From Macrostomum hystrix (Eukaryota; Platyhelminthes; Macrostomidae), in the NCBI GenBank assembly GCA_950097015.1, contig CATNEN010000038.1, forward strand, positions 33,752,501 through 33,816,500: a DNA stretch of 64,000 nucleotides. Direction: 5' to 3'. The notes beneath the pieces were generated by a model. That model worked only from the letters and a program-made list of their open reading frames with translations, searched no databases and was not told the DNA's origin. Both the position numbers and the translations under genes were made by a program. The stretch's first letter is position 1; the number at the start of each line of letters is the position of its first letter. Of this stretch, positions 46,720 through 57,355 are shown piece by piece.

Positions 46720-47746
46720 TCAGAACAATTGAATTATTTGTTGCCGCCTCACACCAACACCGTTGTATTCGTTTCCATCGTTGTCTCCTTCGTCCTCGTC
46801 AACTGGAAGGTCTTCGACTGCGACATTCATTTCGGGCTTGAGCAGGTTGTGCAGGGCCACACAGCAGCGGATGACGTGGCAAGCGAACACAGGCTCCAAT
46901 GGGAGGATCGACAGCAGGCACCGGAAGCGCTGTTTCAGTATGCCGATGGCGCACTCGATGCGCACACGAGTGCGCTTGTGTGCTCGGTTGTACGATGCCT
47001 CCTGAGGCGTGTTGGTCACTGGCAGTGGCGTCAGTAGGTAGTCTCTGTTTGGGTAGCCGCTGTCACCAAGGAGATAGCCATTCGGGTGAGGCCTCCATCC
47101 AGCTTCCAACAGCTCCTGCAGTGTGCTTCGCCGAAAAACTCTAGCGTCGTTCACCGCCCCGGGCCACTTCGCGGATACGAACAAGAAGCGATGACCGGGA
47201 TCGCACACAAGCATCACGTTCACAGATGTGTTGCCGTGGCGATTAACAAACTGCCCCGGATTGACATGCGGTTTTCTTATGGGTGCCGTCGATGCAGCCG
47301 ATCACGCATGGCAGGCCAGCGATGTCTCGGAACTCTCCAGCAGACACTCGATTCATGTTGGCATCCTGTGGCCACTTCACCAGCTCCGGTAGCAGTAGCT
47401 CGTTGACTGCACCAACTACTCGATGCACAGCTCTGCTCACTGTTGGTTTTGTCACACCATGAGCATCGGCAATGGTGCTGTAGTTTGCACCGGTTGCGAG
47501 GAACCGCAATGCTACTCGCACCTGCTGCGACGGCTCCAGAGCAGCATTCGATCGAGTGGGGTGTTGCAGTCGATGTCCAATTGCCGTGCATACTGTCTCC
47601 ACGTCCTCCTCTGTCAGTCGAAATCGGGATTGATGATTGTCAGGGCGATCTTCAAATTGAAAATTTATCCGCGGTTTGAATATTCGTGGTCGCCTCGCAG
47701 CGTTCTGAGGCTGATCCTCCTCGTCTGAGGAGTCCGACTCGAACAT
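46720..47746 (-). pseudogene. Harbinger transposase, one frameshift
   Basis: The first frame (47746-47243) has the helix-turn-helix-like part (YSTIADAHGVTKPTVSRAVH) and the first catalytic Asp in VIGCIDGTH. The second (47223-46720) has the second Asp in LLGDSGYPNRDYLLTPL and the catalytic Glu in RIECAIGILKQRF. The two frames are offset by one base around 47220-47260, just after the first catalytic site. Otherwise both halves are open, so inactivation looks recent. The enzyme is a DDE transposase related to bacterial IS5. Confidence 0.85.
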
Positions 47747-48769
47747 AGTGACTCGATTAGTGACTATGAAAGTTTTCTTTGAAAACTGTGCTTTTAGTTT
47801 ACAAGTGCGAGTAAAAGAAGGCGACTATTCAACTTGTCAGCAATTACAAGTGTTTGGGATTGTAGATTGGGATTGTACGAAATGCTTGTAGCAAGTACTT
47901 GTAGCTACTCTCTTGTAGCTTGTAGGAACTTGTAGTTTCGTTAAAGTCTATGAAACGAAATTCACTTGTAACTTGTCACTGATCCCACTTGTACCTTCTA
48001 CAAGTCATTTATGAAACACCCCCCTGTACATTTTGTCAACTTGTAGTCTAGTGTGTAAAACTAACTTGTAAATTGTATGAAACACCACATATATGTGAGT
48101 TATATCTTAAACCTTTGCTAGGTTCTGGGTTCTACCAAGGTGCTTCTGCCAGAGTGGATTTTCAAAGTTCACCATCTGATAGTACATCTAACTCAGTCAC
48201 AGAATCGGAATTCTCGGCCACGGAATCAGAGGTCAATTTAATTGACCAACGGAATCAACTGGCCTCTATTCTTCGAGACTGGGTCAAGGACAATGACCCT
48301 GAAATTCCATCTGTAAATGACTTGCTGCACCGTTTGACAGTTGTGGATCCTGGATTACCATTGGACTACCGGACATTGATGGGAACTGAAAGGAATGTGT
48401 CAGTGAAGAATGTGGCTCCAGGAAATTACTATCATTTTGGAGTCAAGTACGGTATCAGTTTTGTGCTGTCAAATTGTCTGTCCTTGTGCCCTTTAGGCAC
48501 ATTGTTTTTCCAACTTTTTATCGATGGTGCTCAAGTATACAAAAGCTCAACATGTACCTTTTGGCCGATTTTTGGGCGCTTGAAGGAATGTCGGTCATAA
48601 TAATTTTGCTGGAACACAGATTTTTACATCGTCAATTTTGCATCTTCTGAACAAAAAATGAATTACATTTAAGGTCTTAAGCTTTTAAAAGACTTTTTAA
48701 TTATAAAATTGACTACTTCTCCATATATGCTTGCACTACTATTAGTAGCAAGTAAAGAAAAGCCTAAAT

Positions 48770-48928
48770 GTTGTCATGATAATGTTGGCGTGTTGTTGCT
48801 GCAACATTCAAGCGTCAACAGCTGCAACGACAAAATGAATGTTGCTGTACTATTGTCGTGCAACAATGCGACAACATTAAGTGACAACGTTGTGGCAACA
48901 TCGTGGAAATGTATCTGGCAGCTAGGGG
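48770..48928. repeat. right subterminal region of element IV
   Basis: Dense GCAACATT, GTCAAC and AATGTTGC words in both orientations, ending at AGCTAGGGG. The same word set is at 29820-30000 and 40410-40790. Confidence 0.65.
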
Positions 48929-49132
48929 TTAAAACATTTTGACTCGGAAATTCGGTCAAGTAAGTTTTGACTTTTTCTTACCTTATTTGTTCCGGGATTA
49001 GTCTCTGAGTTCATTGGGCTTTAATTGAGCCTTGCACTTCCAAGCAACTCTGCTGTTGATAGGATCCTTGAAGTAGTTGAATTTAATCCGAGAACTAGGA
49101 CAATACAAGGAAAAGGGACTCTTAACTCCCTA

Positions 49133-51481
49133 TGAAGTGGGTGGGTCTTTTACAAGCCGATGACCGCCCTCATGACAGATAGGAGTGTGGAAAAACGACG
49201 ATAGAGTCGGAGGTCGATCACGCTGCTGCCGCGAGTTGTCGCAGAGAGGGATGAGACGAAGGGAGGGATGAAGGGAGAGATGAAGGGAGAGATGAGGCGG
49301 TACAAAGGATGCAAGGAGTGGTTCTATTGGCCTCAGGCTGGCCAGTCCCACTCGTCCCATAGGCCACAGGCATGAACGCCGTGCCTACCCCTAGCAGTGC
49401 TCGAAACCGGCTAAAAGTCTAAGAAGAGGGTCGGACTGCCCGGAATCGGACAGGGCAGGGCTAACTAGTCTACTGCCGTCAGTAGCATGTAAGTAACTGA
49501 CTCCTAACCTTGGTAGCGGTGGTCGAAACGGCCCAGGCTCTTGTCACAGACATGCGGAAAGGCTATTGGCAAAGCGGAAAATGATCTCAGGTAGCGCCAC
49601 CACCCAATGCGCCTACGTTGCCACCGCAGACATTTGGGAACTTGGGTCCCCGGAGTACACAGCTCCTAGTTTATCACGCAGATCTAGACAAGCCGAAAAA
49701 TAGGGCATTCTGTAACTTCCGTTTTAGACTGGGGTGAGAGCCCCAGAATGGATCGAGACACGCCTCAAAAGGGGATTCCTGAAATTGCGCCACAGGGGTC
49801 TAGAGAGGTGGTACTAAGAACTCGAATAAAAGTCCATAGCCGGAATCCTACTCATGAAACATCAGGCACATTCTTTACATTAGACTGCAGCCTACACATT
49901 AGGTAACTACCAAATCCGAATCTGTGTGAGATGAGGAAATCAGAGGCAGGAGAGATTAAGCAGAACACTGGCTGAGTGATTGCGCAAGCGAAAGATTCTT
50001 AGATCATCACTCTCGCTCCCGTAGCCGCAGTCGCGAGAGGGGGATAGGGGAAAACTTCATTGGCAAGGGAGTTCGACACGCACACCGTTGAACCCTCCCA
50101 AGAGGAAAAAGGAAAACCGGCTAAGAATTCCCCCAACCCTCAGGAAAGAGATGCACATGCTTACGCTCCGCATTTTACCTGCAAATCCCTAGCTCCTCAT
50201 TACTCTTATGCGCGCTTACAATTGCCTTCCTGCCGCGGCCTTCAGCTCGGCATCACCAGAACCCGCCCCCCTAAGCGATTAGCCACTCATGATAGAGGGC
50301 TGTCTAACGATAAAATAAGAGCGAAAGAGAGATATAGTAAAAGGTTTAAGTTGGTTATAAAGATAGCCCAATAAGTTGAATGATGGCTGTAAATTAGATA
50401 GTTTATTAGGCTAAACAATTCCTAGCTCCCCTCCCACTAAGTGCCACCTAACTTAAGGTAAATTGTCCCTTAGGATTAACAATAATAAACCGCTGCGCGG
50501 ATTACTTAGCTGAACCTCGCCTGGCCGCGTGCTGCAGTCCCGTTGTTCTCGGGAAGAAAGGATGGGCAAAACAGTAAGGCAGAGGAGGGAAACTTCTGCG
50601 AGTTGGCAGGGGCCAACACACTGGGAGCTCAGAGGCTCAATTAGAGCTCACCTAAAGAGGTGGCTTGCGCTCAGGGGGAATAGGAACAGGCAATGGGCCT
50701 GCGCTAGCCGTGGAGCTCTGAGCTCTAGGGTCTAAATCCTAAGTGGATCTGGGGGGTAAGTCCTGGGTCCGGTGGGATCCCGGCCCGGCAAAGGCAAACC
50801 GGCAGGGAGAAGGGGAAGAGCCGGTGGGAGAAAAGAGGGTTCTGGCGGGAGCAGCGCAGCGCGCTTGCTTAAATAGGCCTTGCAGCACGCCAACCCCGAC
50901 ATCCATCAAAGCAACCCACATTCGCGCCCGCCTGTCAACGGGGAATCGAAGCGACGACAGGCCGCCCCAATTGCCCAATGAACCGACGGCGGGAAACGAC
51001 AGATGTTCTGCGCGAACAGCCGTCGGCAGTCAGCCAGCGATTGTTACTCCGCCGGGACAATGGGAAGCGCAGGCGCCGACCCGCCTACAGTGACATTTAC
51101 ATGTATCTAACAGGGAGGAGGTCATAAAGTCGAGCTGGACTCGAATACTGTAAAGAAGAGGGGACATGAAGAATTAATGATCACTCATAACGCCCGAGTG
51201 ATCCCCTATATCTGATCGCGGTTTGGAGGAGAATTATGACCTAAACTACTCGTACAATAAAAGTTATGGCCGCGATCAGTCATTCCTACGGGGGTCTAGA
51301 CAACTCCGGAGAAAGGGGATTCGGCAGCTACTTGATTCACCGCCGCCCAAAACCCGGCCCTACGATTAATGATCTTGTTTGTGACCAGCTGCTATGTGGG
51401 TCGCAATTATTAGCTACTTGAAAATTGAAAAATTATGCTGGCTCACATTCCCACTCGATTCCCGCAGCACACTCCACATCA
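49133..51481 (+). mobile_element. solo LTR, copy D (2349 bp)
   Basis: TGAAGTGGGTGGG to CACATCA, flanked by CCTA at 49129-49132 and 51482-51485. Closest to copy C. No coding capacity for retrotransposon proteins; the longest frames are near 100 codons and are not shared between copies. It lies 200 bases outside element IV. Confidence 0.85.
51179..51279 (+). repeat. conserved hairpins in the 3' part of the LTR repeat
   Basis: GATCACTC (51179-51186) pairs with GAGTGATC (51196-51203) over a 9-base loop. CTGATCGCGG (51212-51221) pairs with CCGCGATCAG (51270-51279). A third hairpin CGAGC..GCTCG lies about 45 bases upstream in copies 1, A and C. Equivalent stems occur in copies 1, A and C, most still pairing. 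Confidence 0.65.
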
Positions 51482-51485
51482 CCTA

Positions 51486-52674
51486 GACCATTACAAGCAA
51501 ATTAAAAAAACATCCTATGGTTTGCATGGCTCATAAAGCTGCACAAAATCTATGATTATAAACGGAGCAGTCGTGTGCGATGTTCCTAAAAATTTTGCCT
51601 TACCGATTACGTGATTGTCTCAAAAGACGATAATGAAATAATCGAATATTATTTGATGGCTGACCCTTAATAAAGTTTATAATCTGTTAAACTTGTGTCT
51701 AAAAATAGAATAACCGATAAATTTGATGGCTTGAGCAATAAATGCAATGTAAACCTATTATGAAAGACCAGATAGATTTTATTTACTTCCTCAAAAGGCA
51801 AGTATGGAAGCCTCGCGAGGAGGCGCTGTCTAATAATATGCTAAATATTTCTTAAAATTCATAGATAAAAGTTTCTCAAAAAGAAAAAATATTTAAATAT
51901 AGCATACTTTTGTGCTGGCAAAACAGCCCTAAAAACAAAATGCAAACTACGAGCGTTACTATTCACAAAATTATATTACTTAACTCACCGTAACTATAAG
52001 CTGCAAATAAAGCTCAATCGACAGCTGCCACGAATGTAGATTAAACTTTTCAATTTGCATGAGGCTAGAATGCTCATCAGCTGCAAATTCAGATATGTCG
52101 AAACATAAATTTATATCGCTTTGTAAATTTGAATATCGCTGGTTTTAATTCGAAGTTTTCGTTTCTAAATTGAATATCGGGTGTGTTGAAACTAAATTGT
52201 ATAAGGTGTAGTCATAGTAAGTCATGCGTCAGTTTAAAACAAATAGACTAAGCTCACAAAGAAGAAATATTTAAATTTGCACCAACCGCAAACGAGAAGT
52301 TTTGAGTTTTGCATAACAGCCTCCATTCGGTATGGCAATGCTTAGAACAGTACTAAAAGATAAATATGTAATTTTATATAAAAAGCTAAATCTTGCAAAC
52401 GTAGGATTTTCCGAATGAATACGCAGAGTTTGATTTTTCTAAAAACCATACTTGGCAATCAACCATTAATGATAATATTTCTATTCTACAATAATAGAAA
52501 AACTAAAAAACTATAGCCACCTGTGCATGAAAAAGTCAATACAATAAAACGAGGATTTTGCAGTTTCATAATATTTTCAGTTTGTCTAGGTAAAAAAAAC
52601 TTTTGTTTTGAAATCATGGAAAACTGGGAAAATTAATGTAGTCGATCAGACACAAAAAATCGCGAGAGAAACGA
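51486..52674. other. AT-rich DNA downstream of gephyrin, no gene seen
   Basis: The sequence contains no supported frame. The gephyrin 3' untranslated region (minus strand) should occupy part of it. Confidence 0.5.
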
Positions 52675-55600
52675 TTAAGGCGTGTCCAACAACATGCAGG
52701 GAGTCACGTGACCAGCCGGCAAACTTTCCAGCCAATCAGATCGAGCCGGCAGGATTAGCAGGCCGGAGGCGGCCTGGCAGGAGAGCAGGCGACTGCTCAA
52801 CTGATTGCCGGTGCTCCATGCTACTGGCAAGTCGCCGCTGGTGTCACCGCCGCGAACGCCAGCTGTCCATTGCAGATTGCAGCGATGATATTCCGGCCGA
52901 GCATCCAATTTGATTTCCTGACCAAGCTGTGAAAAAAACATAAAATTTAGAAAAGGCAAAATATCCAATAATTTATAAAAAGTAGAAGCGAACCTTGACG
53001 CTAATTATAGCCCGGTTAGGCTCAGGCCAGCCAGCTAGCTTCCTGCAGGCCGGAACGACGTATAAATTTGCGGTGACGAATGCGCTAACAGGATTGCCAG
53101 GCAGGCCGAAGAATAGGGTTCGACGATCGCCGACAGACAGGGTGGCAAATGAAGTTGGCTTGCTGCGGGCCGAATTTAGTAGTTAAATGATTTCTTAGAA
53201 AGGTTTTTTAGAAATGAGAGACAAATGACCTTACAACATGCGTTGCAATGTAAATAAGTATATATACATTATAACCCTGATTAGCGAGATGTAAAGCAAA
53301 TAGCACAACCCCAGCTAAAACTCGACTTACCCTGGCTTCATGAGAACCTGAGCAAAATGAAGCGTGGCGTTAAAGTCTGTGGTTAGAACCTGCTTGACGA
53401 GATCCTAGAATAATTTTAGCAATTATTAATAAGATACTTAATAATGTACTTTGCGCCATAAAAAATGACCAAATTTTAGTATAACTTACCCTCTCGCCCA
53501 TAGAAACTCCGCCTGTTGTGACAACAACGTGGCACGCTTTGATGGCCTTTTCGAATGCGTTGACAAGGCAGTCGGCTCTGTAAAGTCAGTGGTCATGTAA
53601 GCAAGTGGCTAGCGAGTAAAATAGTAATTCAGCACTTACTTATCAGGAATGATGCCAAGATCAATCACAGGGAAGCCCTGGGAGGCCAACAGTGCCAAGA
53701 GGGTGGTTCGATTGCTGTCGCGAATTTTAGCTCCGTTGACACTGTCTTGGAAGGGCTCCATTAGCTGAAGGTATGAACCGAAACGACAGTAGCATTTTTA
53801 GATGTAGTTCGATCAAGGTGTTAATACAGTGGATTATTATTTTTTGTAGTGGATTTGGGTGCTCCAGTAGTCGATTAAGGTGTTTTTGGTATATTAAGGT
53901 GCTTCTTTTGTTTATTTGGGTGCTCCTGCAGTGAATTAATGTATTTCTGCAGTGAGTTAATGAGTTTCTGTATCTGATTTAGACGTTTCTGTATTTGGTT
54001 AAAGTTTTTTAGTGTAATAAATTCTGTAGTGTATTAATGAGTTTTTGTAGTTATTAATTGCATTTTTGTAGTAGATTAATGTATTTTTAAGTGGATTAAG
54101 GTACTTCTGTAGTGGATTTAGCATCCGACCAAAAAACTGACGAACAGAACGATATCAAAAGCGCACCTCGTTGCCTGTGGAAGCCACGCCAACCACTGGC
54201 AGCTGGTGCAAAGCCACCTGCGAGCAACCGATGGAGGCCAGAATGCCCAGCTCGCAGGGCCCGATGCGGGCGCCACTGTCAAGCACTTTAGCTCCAAAAG
54301 CAATGTCCGAGCCCACTGGCCGAATGTCCTGACCCTCCTTGGCCGGCTTCAGTACTTCAATAACTAGCTCCCGAGTAAGATCCGGGCTAGACTCAATCAG
54401 TGCGGTGTCCTCAACCTGAACCACGGCATCTGAGCCGCTTGGCACGGGGCCCCCGGTGCTGACCCTGATAGCGCAGTGGGATTGAAGTACAACAGACGCC
54501 TGAAACAAGAGGTGGGATCTTGTCTTACGAGTGTGGGATTATAGGCTGATGAAGTTACCTAATAATCTGTCAGCTTTAACTATTACAGCGCTAAGCCCGC
54601 TCACCTCATCACCAGCGGTGACAGCGTCAACAACGCGCCTGCGTCCGACTCCGTCGCAAGCTCGCACAGCGTAGCCGTCTTTAATTGAGGCGCGAAAAGG
54701 CGGCAATAGCTCTTTGGCAATCACATCCGCGGCTAGAATGCGACCCATTGCGCTAGTAGCTGTGCTAACATTCTCAGCTGGCAGTGGAGCAGCCTCATTA
54801 AGTACTTTAGCTACAGCCTCATCAACGCTGATTAACGGATAAGGCGATTGACGTGGCCGACTAGCGATGTGAGCCTCGTTGACAAGACTTTTAGTAAGGG
54901 CCTGCTGCAGCTGCTGATGAGACGAAGACGAAGAGGAGTGCTGGTGGTGATAATGATGCGCGTGACCGTGGTGATGAGCCTGCTGATCCGCTTCGTGGTG
55001 ATGATGCTGACGGTGCTTAGCTGCGGAATCATCCATGGAGTGTGTTGGTGCTTGGCGGAGTGAGGTGAATGTTTAAATTTAGTGGGCTAGGTGAATTAAA
55101 TTAGGAGGAGTGAGGTATATTTTTCCTGGAGTAAGGCGGGTGATTTTAGAGTGAGGTGGGTTTCTGAAGTAGCGAAGAAGTTGTTGCTGTTCGTTACAGC
55201 AACTGTTCTCACCTTGACCCGGATTCTGCATTTCGACATGCTCCGCTTTAACTTCAACAATTCGACCTTGCAGTTGTTTCACAGCGTGCAACAGTATCGG
55301 CTCCATCACAGCGAAGCATTCGCCAACCGCCTTCTGGCTGCCCGGCAGGTTGACGATGAGTGTGGAGCCGCGAATGCCAGAAATGCCACGAGACAACATA
55401 GCATACGGTGTAGCCTCCAGAGACTTCATCAGCACCGCAGTGGCCATGCCATCGGCGCGCTTATCCAGCACTCTGGCGGTTGCCTGTAACATCGCATGGC
55501 ATAGAGCACACATAGCTGTCAATTAACTAGGTCAAAAATATTCAGCTGGCAACAGCAACCCTTCTTATCTTAAAAAAATTTAACTGCATAGTAAATTTAC

Positions 55601-56024
55601 CTCAGGAGTGACATCGCGAGGTGTGAAGCCAGTGCCTCCAGTTGTAAAAATGATGTCACATTTGGTATCATCAGCAAAACTCCTCAATTGCTCCTTATAT
55701 GAACATGTATAAAGTGCTATAGTTAAGTTTACCATAACTCTTGAAATCTAAGACTAAAAGACAAAGACAAACATCACAAAATTAATTACCTCAATCATAA
55801 CAGACTCATCAGGAACAATAACAGTGAAAATACTGTCCTTATTTGCATGAAAACTGTGACTGTAATTATTTTTATGAAGAGAGAATAGAAAAAAATTTGC
55901 AATAACCTCTGAAAAACGAAACAAACACTATTAAAATTAATGGAGCCTTACCTATTACACAGCAATTTAAGCAGGTGTGGCCCACTTTTGTCAGCATGAG
56001 GACTATTGTAAGCAGTATCACTCA
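52675..56024 (-). CDS. GPHN: gephyrin (molybdopterin adenylyltransferase / molybdotransferase), all but 5' exon
   Basis: Ten exons read in order on the minus strand: 56024-55952, 55832-55790, 55693-55601, 55483-55213, 55050-54605, 54500-54167, 53764-53640, 53577-53490, 53404-53331, 53162-52994, plus the last, 52926-52675. Junction phases checked agree. The G (MoaB/Mog) domain shows FTTGGTGFTPRDVTPE and GIRGSTLIVNLPGS. A His/Ser-rich linker follows. The E (MoeA) domain shows ASIKDGYAVRA, STGGPVPSGSDAVVQVED, KIRDSNRTTLLALLA, VVTTGGVSMGE and FFGLPGNPVSAF, then ARPEYHRC. These proteins finish molybdenum-cofactor synthesis; in vertebrates gephyrin also anchors glycine and GABA-A receptors. The first exon, expected to start phase-compatible before 56024, was not found. 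Confidence 0.93.
53820..54120. repeat. degenerate tandem repeat in a gephyrin intron
   Basis: Words like CTGTAGTGGATTAAGGTG and TTTCTGTAGTGTATTAATGAG recur about every 25-30 bases across the intron between exons at 53764 and 54167. No gene. Confidence 0.6.
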
Positions 56025-57355
56025 CTGAAATGCAAGCAATTGAAGCAAGTTAATGTAACTACAAATAAGTTAATTAAAAAAATTTTTATATAAATCGTTC
56101 CTATGTGTGCCAATCTTGCCACTTCTTTGCCCACCAAGGATCAGGTTTTAGGATGTAATTTTGAAGACAAAAAGAAGTGCTGCAGACAACCTCAGTTTGC
56201 CAATGGCCCATCTCCCCATCTTCCGCAAAATATTATTTTAGTCCTATTTTAAAGTCATTTTTTACTATAAGTATCTTATGATTGTGCTGCTTTTAAAGCA
56301 ATTCCCAGATGCAAATTTAGATTTCAAGGCGCATCCAAGTTTACAAAAAATAGTTGCCAACATTTTCAAACTACAGATTTTTACTCCAATAACCCTATAT
56401 CCCTAGTTGTGCCTCTTCACAGTCTAATTGACAGCTATGTGTGTTCTTATTCCCTCTTCACCACTTCTGTGCACTGCACATATGCCACACTACAGTTTTC
56501 TCTTGTCTCACTCTGTTTTTTCACTGCACACAGTCACAGCAGCTTGTGCCACTTGTCCGAATACACACCTCTGATTTGTCCATTGCCAGTTAAAGTGCTT
56601 TCTAAAACATTCAGATAGTAGCTATCTTTGATACAATTACATTGTTTTGTTTTGCTCAAGTGCTTTCTACAACATTCAGATACTAGCTAACTCTGAAACA
56701 ATTACATTCTGCTGAAAACTAATCAAATTTTTCTTACTATTTAAACAACCCTAATTGGTTAACTGAGCCATGGGATAGATTAGCAAACCATTCTATTCAC
56801 TCTGCCTACCTTTGCCTATGTAAATTTCAACACTTTGCAACAATATAGTTTGCAATCAATCAATAAAACTACAATTAATTTTGCACACTGAGAGAATTCA
56901 TTTACATATTTCTATATCTTAGCTTAGCCCATACTCCCGAAGATGCTGTTTTTTGGGGAAAATTCTCGCGTGCAACAGGGTCTTGGGCAGTGATGGGCCG
57001 CGTGCACGGCGTGCAGCCGAGAGGCAGCAAATTTTTTTGGCGTGCGCTGCGCATAAAATTTTCCCGTGCAATGGTTTTGGTGTAAACTTTTAGAAGTTTA
57101 AACGGAATGTCTCACGATAACAAAACAATGTACTTAGTAATATTTTTGTATGTATAATAAAATAAAAAAGTTTTTTATGCTGTACAAACTTATAAAGCAT
57201 TTTAACTTATAATAAATACAAAACGTATAGTATTTTGTTTAACTGTTTTATTTTTCGCTTTCATTTGAAAGTGTGTCTTGTGTTCCTCTTTAATTCCTCC
57301 CACCACCACTGTTCACGTCCACCCTCTGTATTTTTCAGTTTTTGACGATTGACGC
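56025..57355. other. no gene seen; isolated hAT-like terminus at 56988
   Basis: Presumably gephyrin intron. CAGTGATGGGCCGCGTGCAC at 56988 resembles the start of hAT transposon inverted repeats, followed by CpG-rich GCGTGC words to 57060. No matching opposite end or 8-bp duplication was found. Confidence 0.35.

Larger units (their letters stand above)
45876..48026 (-). mobile_element. Harbinger-type transposon, 2.15 kb
   Basis: A 17-bp perfect inverted repeat CAGGGGGGTGTTTCATA stands at 45876 and, complemented, ends at 48026. Both ends are followed by clusters of the word ACAAGCT/ACAAGTT. It carries the two genes typical of Harbinger elements: a DDE transposase (minus) and a Myb/SANT-like gene (plus). 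Flanking triplets are TTC and TAC, so the target duplication is not clean. A similar end (CTTGTAAATTGTATGAAACA) just outside at 48065 suggests a second, older end of the same family. Confidence 0.75.
43056..48600 (+). pseudogene. Tnp2-type transposase of element IV, broken
   Basis: The 5' exon starts at ATG 43056 with MAKSKRTVQRETLAEYHHH, similar to GASKRTVQRHIKR in element III. It changes frame near 43190 and runs into LTR C at 43323. The TSD copy after LTR C (45620-45623) leads straight into GTAAGT, so the exon once ended at CCA with the donor in the duplicated bases. The next exon starts after TTTGCTAG at 48121. It has LASILRDWVKDNDPEIPSVN and the core LFIDGAQVYKSSTCTFWPIFG, and then stops at TAA 48598-48600, far short of full length. 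Phase 1 fits on both sides of the interrupted intron. Confidence 0.6.
40697..48928 (+). mobile_element. Tnp2-type DNA transposon relic, element IV, with nested insertions
   Basis: CCCCTACTGCCAG at 40697 faces a matching CTGGCAGCTAGGGG ending at 48928 (one extra base). Both are followed inward by ATGTTG-type subterminal words. The interior holds exons of a broken Tnp2-type gene (43056-43322 and 48121-48600), LTR copy C and a Harbinger element. The three bases outside the two ends differ (AGT and TTA), so pairing of the two ends is likely but not proven. Confidence 0.5.

Noticed and set aside
56988-57060. Left end of a hAT element containing the gene at 57356
   Set aside because: Only one hAT-like end was seen, with no opposite end, no 8-bp duplication and no hAT dimerisation motif in the protein.
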